Shown here: positions 1 through 6,474 of the stretch, in pieces
Position numbering within the stretch: position 1 is the first letter of the stretch
Layout of the letters: each line of letters starts with the position of its first letter
Assembly: GCA_030670375.1 (NCBI GenBank)
Contig: DAOVBT010000049.1
Coordinates: 1 to 8,941 of the forward strand
Origin: Candidatus Aminicenantota bacterium
Lineage (GTDB): Bacteria; Acidobacteriota; Aminicenantia; Aminicenantales; Aminicenantaceae
DNA: 8,941 bases
Direction of reading: 5' to 3'
Made by a program: the position numbers and the translations under genes
The notes under the pieces: model-generated
Told to the model about the DNA's origin: nothing
What the model saw: only the letters and a program-made list of their open reading frames with translations
Database searches by the model: none

Positions 1-434
1 ATGCTTCCCACATGGCCCGGGCCGTGATGGAGGGAACGATCTTGAATCTCGGGTATGGTTTTTCGCGCATGAAATCTTTAGGATTGATTCCATCGGAAAT
101 AAGGGCTACGGGCGGAGGAGCCAAAAGCAAGCTCTGGCTTCAGATTGTCGCCGACATTTTCCAGACTCCTGTGCTCACACTCCAGGAAGAAGAAGCGGCT
201 GCATTCGGAGCCGCCATCCAGTCCATTTGGAATTATTATGAGAGCCAGGGAAATAAAGTGAGAATCGAGGATTTAACCGAAAAGATGGTGAAGCTGGAGG
301 AAACGGTTGTCGAACCCCGACCTGAAACATTCGCCCTGTATGAAGAACTCCAGGACCGATTCAACTCCCTGTGGCAGACTCTAAAACCGGAATTCGACAC
401 CCACCGCAAAACATCTAACCAGGATAATTTATGA
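1..434 (+). CDS. xylB: Xylulokinase-like FGGY carbohydrate kinase, C-terminal part
   Basis: This is the C-terminal ~143 residues of an FGGY kinase, which phosphorylates a sugar with ATP in the cytoplasm; xylulokinase makes xylulose 5-phosphate for the pentose phosphate pathway. The frame is open to the left edge (first whole codon at 3, residues ASHMARAVMEG), so the ATG at 12 is internal and the true start lies outside the window. Seen: the helix motif MARAVMEGTILNLGYG, then the C-terminal FGGY nucleotide-binding signature ATGGGAKSKLWLQIVADIF (GGG codons at 111-119), then PV and EEEAAAFGAAI, which matches the xylulokinase end region. The family is about 490-520 residues long, so roughly 70 percent is missing. 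It ends with TGA at 432-434. The sugar ABC cassette about 1.8 kb downstream on the same strand supports a role in sugar use. The FGGY family call is firm. The xylulose substrate is likely, but glycerol, gluconate or another sugar cannot be excluded from this part alone. Confidence 0.82.
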   Translation, partial: ASHMARAVMEGTILNLGYGFSRMKSLGLIPSEIRATGGGAKSKLWLQIVADIFQTPVLTLQEEEAAAFGAAIQSIWNYYESQGNKVRIEDLTEKMVKLEETVVEPRPETFALYEELQDRFNSLWQTLKPEFDTHRKTSNQDNL

Positions 435-548
435 CCCTCCACCCCACCCTAGCATTAGCGGATGCGAAGAAGTGGTCATGACGCTGTATTTTTATACTGC
501 GAATGGAGCACGACCAGCCGATGCAGTAAGATTGGTCCGCCCGTAGGG
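431..548 (+). other. Two tiny chained reading frames after the kinase (possible gene remnant)
   Basis: An ATG at 431 overlaps the kinase stop codon as ATGA and opens a 16-codon frame (MTLHPTLALADAKKWS) ending with TGA at 479-481. That stop again overlaps an ATG at 478, which opens a 22-codon frame (beginning MTLYFYTANGARPADAV) ending with TAG at 546-548. Two successive ATGA junctions look like translational coupling. Equally, this could be the decayed start of a former downstream operon gene broken by deletion or frameshift. I recognise no family in either peptide. Chance is a real possibility for frames this short. Confidence 0.2.
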
Positions 549-617
549 TATAAGATGTTGATACATATGAATATACCCATCCAGATTATTGTCAAAAAGG
601 TGTATCAACAGCTTTTA
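549..617. repeat. Long imperfect inverted repeat between convergent genes
   Basis: The arms are 549-565 and 601-617 and match at 15 of 17 positions. The inner 10 bases are perfect (TGTTGATACA at 556-565 and TGTATCAACA at 601-610). The 35-base spacer is A+T-rich. The repeat lies between the ends of the convergent kinase and glutamine synthetase genes. It could form a bidirectional transcription-terminating hairpin, although the loop is long and only four Ts follow on the plus strand. It could also be the termini of a very small mobile remnant or a regulator site. The symmetry is directly visible; the function is inferred. Confidence 0.5.
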
Positions 618-633
618 TGAATAATTCAGGTTA
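618..633 (-). repeat. Stop-codon-adjacent palindrome, copy 1
   Basis: On the minus strand the glutamine synthetase stop codon runs straight into TAACCTGAATTATTCA. The core TGAAT-T-ATTCA is a palindrome around a single base. The same 16 bases, with one change, occur at the stop codon of the BNR-repeat gene (6477-6492). The motif may be a small dispersed repeat or part of a 3'-end signal. The sequence match is certain and the role is unknown. Confidence 0.5.
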
Positions 634-2154
634 GCCGATGTGGAGATACTTGTGCATGAGTTTCCGCATATCCACAGAGCCACTCAAGGAGTGAACCTCG
701 ATATTTTCTTCGTTAAGTATCTCCACGATGTAATCGATAACGCTTGAAGGAAAGATCCCCTCACGTTCATAAAACTCCCTGTTTGAAATCAAGATTCGCG
801 CCGATTCCCCACAGCTGGATGGCAGGACAGGAAGGTTATCCGATATGCCTTCCTCGGCCGTATCTTCCTTTTTGAGATAAAATTTGTCCGCCAAGACTAG
901 AGATTCATCATCGGCAAAAGCCCAATCAGCCGCCATGATAATTCCGGCCAACAGAAGATGCACCAGGGCACTCCCGTCAGGGCTGCGGAACTCTACGGTT
1001 TGACGGTTCTCAGGGCTATTATTTGGGGACGGGGACGTGGGATTTATGCGATCGGCAAGATTGTGTGCGGCGTTCCAGGCCAACGGGACGCGGATCAGAG
1101 CATTCCGGTTAAGATCGCTCCAGAAAATCTGCGTTGGAGCCTCATAATGCGGGATCAGCCTCAAGTAAGAAGAGGCGACCATGTTTCCGAAAGCTGTCAG
1201 GGATTGAGCATTTTGGCACAATCCTCCGATCAGCCTAAGAGAGGCTTGGGACAATTCCCCGTCTGAGCTGGTCATAATGTTTTTGCCCTCTTTTCTCAAC
1301 TGCAAATGGAGGTGGAGACCGTTTCCGGCCACACCCAACTCAAGCTTGGGCGCAAACGTGGCAACACAGCCGTGCTTGAATGCCACATTCCGGATGATCC
1401 ATCTGGCCATCACGAGATAGTCCGCCATTTCCTCGGCTGGCTTGGGAAGGAACTCGATCTCCAGTTGCTCGGCGCTTTTTCCTCGGATTTCATCCTGATC
1501 GCTCTGGACACTGTTGATAAAACCCACCTCAGTATGGCTGTATTTTACCACCCCCGTGATCCGGGATATGTGATGGATCATCTCATCCAGAATCTCTCCG
1601 CTTTTTCTGAACGGGGCTGCTTCATGATAGCCAAGTTGTTTTTTCATCGGGAAAATATTCGGATCGCCGTCATAAATCAAGTAAAATTCCAACTCCCCCA
1701 ACGCATAAAGATCCAATCCCGTATTATTCTGGAAATGAGCATGGGCTTTTTTCAATATATTATCCAGCGCGAAAGACGCTCTCTCTCCATCTTTGTCCAA
1801 GAACCGGCAGATAAAGTCCAGGCTGCGCTCGTCAAACGGATTCAGAAAGGCCGTTTTGTATTCAGGCACCACATACAAATCAGAAACGCCTGCCTGAAGA
1901 ATTCCACTGAACAGCGAAGACCCGTCCACCCGCTCTCCTTCAGCCAGGATGAGTTCGGCTTGATCTCTACTCGTCACCGGAATCTTGAGTTCCTTGAGCC
2001 TCCCATCCAGGGCCGTATAATGGAAGGTCAGACGTTCGATTCTCTTCTGCTCGATGACATGCAGAAAGTCCCCTCTGTTAAAATCCTCCGGGGGCTTGTT
2101 TAAGAATTCTCCCAGAGGATTGGCGAGAGCATAAGTTGTTCCTTTTTTTTCCAT
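631..2154 (-). CDS. Divergent type I glutamine synthetase family protein (507 aa)
   Basis: Glutamine synthetases join ammonia to glutamate using ATP in the cytoplasm. The beta-grasp region runs through residues ~38-100 and includes VDGSS (76-80), where the family has FDGSS. The catalytic domain follows. Seen: LGELEFYL with metal-ligand glutamates E154 and E156; HTEV (E209) and EQLEIEF (229-235); the ammonia/ATP-site loop GNGLHLH (277-283); the flap glutamate in HYEAP (338); NRNALIRVP (350-358); and EFRSPD (388-393). All main active-site positions therefore appear kept. Odd points: a ~35-residue N-terminal extension, about 12-15 extra residues between the HTEV and EQLEIEF glutamates that replace the usual PGQ loop, SALVHLL in place of the usual NPYLA, and no adenylylation-type tyrosine loop. 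No Shine-Dalgarno sequence precedes the ATG at 2154, but a promoter ends just upstream, so the mRNA may be nearly leaderless. Family membership is firm. A gamma-glutamyl-amine ligase role instead of glutamine synthesis is possible. Confidence 0.86.
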   Translation of the reverse strand: MEKKGTTYALANPLGEFLNKPPEDFNRGDFLHVIEQKRIERLTFHYTALDGRLKELKIPVTSRDQAELILAEGERVDGSSLFSGILQAGVSDLYVVPEYKTAFLNPFDERSLDFICRFLDKDGERASFALDNILKKAHAHFQNNTGLDLYALGELEFYLIYDGDPNIFPMKKQLGYHEAAPFRKSGEILDEMIHHISRITGVVKYSHTEVGFINSVQSDQDEIRGKSAEQLEIEFLPKPAEEMADYLVMARWIIRNVAFKHGCVATFAPKLELGVAGNGLHLHLQLRKEGKNIMTSSDGELSQASLRLIGGLCQNAQSLTAFGNMVASSYLRLIPHYEAPTQIFWSDLNRNALIRVPLAWNAAHNLADRINPTSPSPNNSPENRQTVEFRSPDGSALVHLLLAGIIMAADWAFADDESLVLADKFYLKKEDTAEEGISDNLPVLPSSCGESARILISNREFYEREGIFPSSVIDYIVEILNEENIEVHSLSGSVDMRKLMHKYLHIG

Positions 2155-2166
2155 TGCGAATCATGT

Positions 2167-2196
2167 ATTTTACGATAAAAGTGGGACATTCCACAA
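2167..2196 (-). promoter_or_regulatory. Candidate sigma-70-type promoter for the glutamine synthetase gene
   Basis: Read on the minus strand, TTGTGG (2196-2191) is followed after 18 bases by TAAAAT (2172-2167), a 5/6 match to the -10 consensus. The -35 is weak. Transcription would start only a few bases before the ATG, which agrees with the missing ribosome binding site. The dyad GTGGGACATTCCAC (2181-2194) covers the -35 and spacer, so a repressor could act there. Inferred from sequence only. Confidence 0.35.
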
Positions 2197-2240
2197 GGTA
2201 AAAATGGGGACGTCCCCTGGTTTGACCCCAACCATAGGTT
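2181..2240. repeat. Cluster of REP-like palindromes in the divergent intergenic region
   Basis: Three adjoining dyads are visible: GTGGGACATTCCAC (2181-2194, arms GTGG/CCAC), the perfect 12-base palindrome GGGGACGTCCCC (2206-2217), and TGGTT...AACCA (2218-2222 and 2230-2234), with AACC-ATA-GGTT (2230-2240) overlapping it. G-rich palindromes of this style, often linked with REP-associated tyrosine transposases, are known as dispersed extragenic repeats in many bacteria. No transposase is nearby, so this would be a stranded or trans-mobilised copy. The alternative is a set of operators for the two divergent genes. Confidence 0.5.
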
Positions 2241-2250
2241 GTGTTATATC
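2222..2250 (+). promoter_or_regulatory. Candidate promoter for the sugar ABC cassette
   Basis: TTGACC at 2222-2227 matches the -35 consensus at five of six positions. After a 17-base spacer comes TATATC at 2245-2250, a four-of-six -10 match. Transcription would start near 2257. That argues against the GTG at 2241 as the start codon and fits a short or absent leader before the ATG at 2262. The -35 sits inside the palindrome cluster. Not proven. Confidence 0.33.
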
Positions 2251-2255
2251 TCTCG

Positions 2256-3794
2256 ATGGCGATGACAGAGCACAAAGATACCCTCCTCCGGATGGAGCAC
2301 ATCACAAAATCCTTTTCCGGCGTCAAGGTGTTGGAGGACGTGTTTTTTGACCTCAAGGCAGGAGAAGTTCATGTTCTGGCTGGAGAAAACGGCGCTGGAA
2401 AAACCACGCTGATCAAAATCTTGGCCGGCGTTCACACAGACTTCGAGGGAGAAATCCGGCTGAATGGGCAGCCCACCCTGTTCAAAAATCCCCATGATGC
2501 GGCAGAATCCGGCATCTCTTCCATCCACCAGGAGATGTCTTTGATTAAAGCCATGACTGTTGTCGACAATATCTTTCTCGGGAGAGAGCAAACCCGTGGA
2601 AATGTTTGGATGGATTACCGCACCCAAAAAGAAAAGGCCCAAGAACTCCTTGCGCAATTGGGGATCGATGCCAATCTCAGTCTCACGGTGGAAGAATATC
2701 CTGTCTCCGTGCGCCAGATGATCGAAATCGCTAAAGCCCTGGCCTATGATGCCCGGATTATCATCATGGACGAGCCCACATCCGCTCTGAATGAACTGGA
2801 AGTCAAGCGGTTATTCCAGATCATTCAAGATCTTAAACAGAAAAAATGTGGCATCATCTACATCTCGCACCGCTTAGAGGAAATCTACGAGATCAGTGAT
2901 CGAATCAGTGTGCTCCGAGATGGAAAACACATTGGAACCGCCAAAGCCGACGATCTGTCTCCCCAAGAACTCATCCAATGGATGGTAGGGCGCAAGATCA
3001 ACCAGCAGTTTCCCGAACGCAAGCTCTTCACTGGGAAGGAGCGTCTCAAAGTGGAGAATCTCTATCTGCCCGACCCAATCGGATCCAAGGAATGGGTGGT
3101 GGAGGATGTTTCTTTTTCTTTGAAAGCAGGAGAAATCCTCGGGATTGCAGGCCTTCAGGGGTCTGGAAAGAGTGAATTGTTTCATGGGCTTTTCGGGACC
3201 TATGGGAAATCAGTCGACGGCACGGTCCACTTGGATGGGAATCCCTTCAAAATCCACTCCCCTATTCAATCTATCAAGCATGGTTTGGTGCTTCTAACCA
3301 ACGACAGAAAGGGCACTGGCCTGGTGTTGCCGATGAATATCATCCGCAATATCTCTCTATCTTCTATCAAAGCTTATTCCCCTGCAGGATGGATTCAAAT
3401 TCAAAAGGAAAAAAATACAGCACAGGACCATATCGTAGCCTTCGGGATCAAAGCTCAGTCCATGCACCAAGAAGTCGAAACTCTCTCGGGAGGCAACCAG
3501 CAAAAAGTGGTCTTGGCCAAGTGGCTGGAGACACACCCAAAAGTCTTGCTGTTGGATGAACCGACATTGGGCGTGGATGTCGGAGCCAAACATGATATAT
3601 ACACATTGATGAATCAATGGACCAAACAAGGAATGGCAATCCTGCTGATCACTTCCGAGCTCCCGGAACTGCTGGCCATGTCGGATCGCATCATGGTCAT
3701 GCATCGAGGTAGAATCACGGCGGAATTGACTAAGGCTGAGGCCACACAGGAAAAAATCATTCACGCGGCCATGGGAGACGAAAAAACAGCATGA
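2256..3794 (+). CDS. Sugar ABC importer ATPase with two NBDs (RbsA/MglA/XylG type)
   Basis: This cytoplasmic subunit powers monosaccharide import by an RbsABC-type transporter. Residues are numbered from the ATG at 2256 (512 aa, normal family length). NBD1 has Walker A GENGAGKT (43-50), Q-loop HQE (91-93), a degenerate signature PVSVRQM (149-155), Walker B RIIIMDEP (167-174) and H-loop His205. NBD2 has Walker A GLQGSGKS (299-306), a canonical signature LSGGNQQ (410-416) and Walker B VLLLDEP (430-436). Serine replaces the switch histidine in ITSEL, a common trait of the second domain in this family. No clear ribosome binding site is present. GTG 2241, ATG 2256 and ATG 2262 are possible starts; homologues begin close to LLRMEHITKSF, so a start at 2256 or 2262 is favoured. 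The stop overlaps the permease start. The substrate cannot be read from the ATPase; the nearby xylulokinase-like gene hints at a pentose. Confidence 0.93.
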   Translation: MAMTEHKDTLLRMEHITKSFSGVKVLEDVFFDLKAGEVHVLAGENGAGKTTLIKILAGVHTDFEGEIRLNGQPTLFKNPHDAAESGISSIHQEMSLIKAMTVVDNIFLGREQTRGNVWMDYRTQKEKAQELLAQLGIDANLSLTVEEYPVSVRQMIEIAKALAYDARIIIMDEPTSALNELEVKRLFQIIQDLKQKKCGIIYISHRLEEIYEISDRISVLRDGKHIGTAKADDLSPQELIQWMVGRKINQQFPERKLFTGKERLKVENLYLPDPIGSKEWVVEDVSFSLKAGEILGIAGLQGSGKSELFHGLFGTYGKSVDGTVHLDGNPFKIHSPIQSIKHGLVLLTNDRKGTGLVLPMNIIRNISLSSIKAYSPAGWIQIQKEKNTAQDHIVAFGIKAQSMHQEVETLSGGNQQKVVLAKWLETHPKVLLLDEPTLGVDVGAKHDIYTLMNQWTKQGMAILLITSELPELLAMSDRIMVMHRGRITAELTKAEATQEKIIHAAMGDEKTA

Positions 3795-4804
3795 AAACAA
3801 AACAGAAAGTTCAGGATAGAAAGGACCAGCAGAGGAATTGGCTGAGATCCCCCTTGTTACGGGCTTTTGCGGCGTTGGTTCTGGTGTTTTTGATCGGAAT
3901 AATGTTCAACGCCGACGGGGCCTTCTTCAAGTGGAACACCCACAGAGACATGCTCCGTCATATATCGGTTTTTGCCATATTGGCGTGTGGGATGACATTG
4001 GTCATCATTGCCGCAGGCATCGATCTTTCCGTGGGCAGTCTATTGGGGCTGACGGCTGTTCTTTTTTCTCTTTTTACTCTGCAGAAAGCATGGTCTCCCT
4101 GGTTGGCGCTTCCGGCGTGTTTGGTAATCGGCGCCGCTCTCGGGGCTGCCTCGGGTAGGCTTATTGGTCGATTCAAGATACAACCGTTTATCGCTACCCT
4201 GGCCATGATGGTATTTGCCCGGGGGATGGCCAAGTGGGTATCGGGAGGCCAGAAAATATCCACAGCCGTCCTCCAGCCCGATGGAACGTATCAATATGTC
4301 GATGTTCCTCCGATCTTTGACTTCATCAATTCCAAGGTCCTCAATGAAAACCTGGCCGTGGTGACCCTGATCCTGTTTGCCTGTGTACTGATATGTTGGG
4401 TAATCCTGACAAAACTCCGATGGGGCCGGTATATCTATGCCATCGGGGGAAACGAGGAAGCCGCCCGATTATCCGGAATTCCCGTTATCCGGACCAAACT
4501 TCTCACCTATGGGCTTTGTGGGTTTTTCTGTGCCATCGCTGGCATATGTCAGGCTGCCCAGGAGCTTCAGGGTGATCCTGAAGCAGGAATGACCTACGAA
4601 CTCACAGCCATCGCTATCGTGGTGATCGGTGGCACAAATTTGATGGGAGGCCGCGGCGGGATCGGGCTGACCTTTATCGGGGCCATGACCATCGGATATT
4701 TGGAGAAGATTCTCAGCATCAACGCTGTGGGCGAAGCCAGTCGGTTGATGCTCACCGGTGCGATCATCATAGGCGCCGTCCTCTTCCAAAAAACCCGCCG
4801 ATGA
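3791..4804 (+). CDS. Sugar ABC importer permease (RbsC type)
   Basis: This is the membrane channel subunit that partners the ATPase encoded just upstream. Its ATG lies within the ATGA that ends the ATPase gene, so the two are very likely translationally coupled; only a distant GGAG (3774-3777) precedes it. At 337 residues it has the usual length. Seen: a basic N-terminus, then hydrophobic segments at about 21-40, 56-75, 80-98, 103-122, 131-149, 186-206, 237-256, 270-286, 291-307 and 316-332. Family motifs include GMTLVIIAAGIDLSVGSLLG (67-86), GRFKIQPFIATLAM (126-139), the ATPase-contact loop YAIGGNEEAARLSGI (216-230) and IVVIGGTNLMGGRGG (276-290). No periplasmic substrate-binding protein gene follows. 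Instead the coding strand changes 7 bases after the stop, so the binding protein must lie elsewhere or have been lost. Family certain, substrate unknown. Confidence 0.94.
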   Translation: MKTKQKVQDRKDQQRNWLRSPLLRAFAALVLVFLIGIMFNADGAFFKWNTHRDMLRHISVFAILACGMTLVIIAAGIDLSVGSLLGLTAVLFSLFTLQKAWSPWLALPACLVIGAALGAASGRLIGRFKIQPFIATLAMMVFARGMAKWVSGGQKISTAVLQPDGTYQYVDVPPIFDFINSKVLNENLAVVTLILFACVLICWVILTKLRWGRYIYAIGGNEEAARLSGIPVIRTKLLTYGLCGFFCAIAGICQAAQELQGDPEAGMTYELTAIAIVVIGGTNLMGGRGGIGLTFIGAMTIGYLEKILSINAVGEASRLMLTGAIIIGAVLFQKTRR

Positions 4805-4811
4805 GATTGTT

Positions 4812-5297
4812 TCACTTTCGGTAAGCAAATTCGGCTATTAATTCATATGTATACGGAAGGCCTCTGTTTTTCCAGCCCCCAATAGTCCGATATCCCTTCT
4901 CATCCTTTTTACCCTCGATTCCTTCCTTCACATTGAAAACGTTCTGGTATCCTGCGCCAATAGCCATCCGGGCCGCTACAGGGCTCCTGTTTGCACTCCG
5001 GCAGATAAACACCAAGGTGTCCTCTTTTTTAAACCTCGAGGCAAGATTGCGAAGGAAATCTCTGTTCGGCACTTGTCTCTGTCCTTTCTCGTCCCAAAAC
5101 AGCAGCGGAATGATATAAGCATTCTCTGGATGGCCGACATAAACATATTCAGCAATGGTGCGGACATCGATCAAATAGGTATCGGCTTTTTTAGCCAAAT
5201 CGAAAGCTTCTGATGGCGAAATCTCTTTCACATCCTGGGGAAAAAGCGATCCAGATAAAAACACCAAAACAGTCACAAAAAAGATGATTTTTCTCAT
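4812..5297 (-). CDS. Exported single-domain rhodanese-like sulfurtransferase
   Basis: Rhodanese domains carry a sulfane sulfur on an active-site cysteine, or act in redox and sulfur relay. The 161-residue product starts with a clear signal peptide: MRKII, a hydrophobic stretch to about residue 19, then a likely cleavage near FPQ-DV. No lipobox cysteine is seen, so a soluble periplasmic protein is expected. The domain begins at ISPSEAFDLAKKADTYLIDVRTIAEY (26-51), with the family's DVR motif. The active-site loop is CRSANRSPVAA (99-109) with C99 and the conserved arginine after it. The end, GGWKNRGLPY (140-149), is the usual rhodanese C-terminal pattern. Its ATG overlaps the stop of the upstream saccharopine-dehydrogenase-like gene by 4 bases, and AAGG lies 7 bases before the start, so the two form one transcription unit. 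Partner and substrate are unknown. A canonical thiosulfate sulfurtransferase role is possible but not shown. Confidence 0.9.
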   Translation of the reverse strand: MRKIIFFVTVLVFLSGSLFPQDVKEISPSEAFDLAKKADTYLIDVRTIAEYVYVGHPENAYIIPLLFWDEKGQRQVPNRDFLRNLASRFKKEDTLVFICRSANRSPVAARMAIGAGYQNVFNVKEGIEGKKDEKGYRTIGGWKNRGLPYTYELIAEFAYRK

Positions 5298-6448
5298 CGA
5301 ACGACCTTATGGGAAATTGTAACTCCACGTGCCGCAAGGCCGTCCATAAAAAGGTCGTATAAATCGCCATCGAAAACATTTTCCGGGAACACGACACCTC
5401 TTTGCGTGATCTGACCGGACATGATCATCTGCGCTCCGATGGAAGCAGGGAAGCTTGTTGTTTTACCCATGGATGTGAAGCCCTTATCTGTGTCGAAATA
5501 GTCGATCATCTCGAAAACATGAGTAATAGGATTCCTGTCCTTTTTCCCCGACACCTCGATTCTCATCAGCGTAGCATCCCTCTCGTCTCCCAGCTTCATC
5601 CGTTCATCGAGGACCACCTCCAACACTCTTCGCGGCGTTACCTTTTGGCCATCCACATCCACTGGCTCCCGAGAAAAAAAACCACAGGCCTTGAGCGTCT
5701 GCACGCCCTCCACATGACCCATATGCCTGATGGTCTTTTCGGCCAAATCCTTGATCTTCCCTTGCAGCGTATACGTCATCGAATTTAGGCCATCGGTGTA
5801 AAACCACTCCATTTCAGAAAAAGGATCTGCAAATTCTATTTTCTCCAATTCTGTTAAAGGAGCCACTCTTTCGATTTTCCCATCCTTGAGTACCAACACT
5901 TCGCGCTCGTACAAACCCAAGAGGCTCTCCACGGCATAAACGATCCTGTAATTAAGAGGCGGCCTGGGTTCCACGGGAACTCCTCCCACGCCCACAATGC
6001 CCTTTTCCGCTTCATCAAGAAGATGAACTGCCCGGCCCACACAGACATTGGTAATGCCTGGGGAAACACCCAATCCAGAAATCACGGCAATCCCCTTTTC
6101 CTTTGCCCTCGAATCATACTTCATCCGCTCCAACGGCGCCTCTCCCACCAAATCTATATAATGGACTCCTTTTGCCACAGCCGCATCCAGGGATATCAAA
6201 CTTTGCTCGTGCAACAACGCACACACAGCCACATCTTTTCCTTCCATGACCTCCATTCGCTGGTTCTCATCCTCGATATCTCTCTGCAAAGGCAATAACC
6301 TATCACTTCCTATGAATCCTGCAGCCAGTCCCAACCGCTCAAAATCAATATCCGTAAGTGTCACATGGCATTTCGGATCGCTCTCGATCAAATCTTTCGC
6401 CAGGACAACGCCCATTTTCCCAGCTCCCATCACAAGATAATGCACCAT
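5294..6448 (-). CDS. Saccharopine dehydrogenase-like oxidoreductase
   Basis: Members of this family oxidise or reduce the C-N bond of amino-acid derivatives with NAD(P), for example saccharopine or lysine dehydrogenases and carboxynorspermidine synthase. The protein has 384 residues and should be cytosolic. Seen: an N-terminal Rossmann fold with GAGKMG (8-13) and an acidic residue pair around D33/D35 at the end of the second strand, which suggests NAD over NADP. LGVSPGITN (126-134) matches the family's conserved G-x-x-PG-x-T/S-N region. The substrate-domain end runs KTTSFPASIGAQMIMSGQIT (329-348) followed by RGVVFPE, close to family members. The start is supported by AAGGAGA five bases before the ATG at 6448. 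A 41-base gap separates it from the BNR gene upstream, and it overlaps the rhodanese gene downstream. The precise substrate (saccharopine, lysine or another imino-linked amino acid) cannot be decided from the sequence. Confidence 0.87.
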   Translation of the reverse strand: MVHYLVMGAGKMGVVLAKDLIESDPKCHVTLTDIDFERLGLAAGFIGSDRLLPLQRDIEDENQRMEVMEGKDVAVCALLHEQSLISLDAAVAKGVHYIDLVGEAPLERMKYDSRAKEKGIAVISGLGVSPGITNVCVGRAVHLLDEAEKGIVGVGGVPVEPRPPLNYRIVYAVESLLGLYEREVLVLKDGKIERVAPLTELEKIEFADPFSEMEWFYTDGLNSMTYTLQGKIKDLAEKTIRHMGHVEGVQTLKACGFFSREPVDVDGQKVTPRRVLEVVLDERMKLGDERDATLMRIEVSGKKDRNPITHVFEMIDYFDTDKGFTSMGKTTSFPASIGAQMIMSGQITQRGVVFPENVFDGDLYDLFMDGLAARGVTISHKVVR

Positions 6449-6474
6449 CCATTTCTCCTTACATTTTCAACTTC

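Noticed and set aside
435..630. A possible tRNA or small structured RNA in the kinase/glutamine synthetase gap
   Set aside because: No cloverleaf, T-loop consensus or riboswitch core could be found. The only structure is the inverted repeat already listed.
1306..2103. A 265-codon open frame on the plus strand
   Set aside because: It lies wholly opposite the glutamine synthetase gene, whose family motifs are continuous. The plus-strand product is rich in His/Arg/Ile with no recognisable domain, so it is a shadow frame.
2241..2255. GTG at 2241 as the start of the ABC ATPase
   Set aside because: It would put the candidate -10 box inside the coding region and add MLYLS, which homologues lack. 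The ATGs at 2256 or 2262 fit better.
3357..3800. A 147-codon minus-strand frame inside the ABC ATPase
   Set aside because: It is antisense to the NBD2 motifs of the ATPase and its product has no family features.
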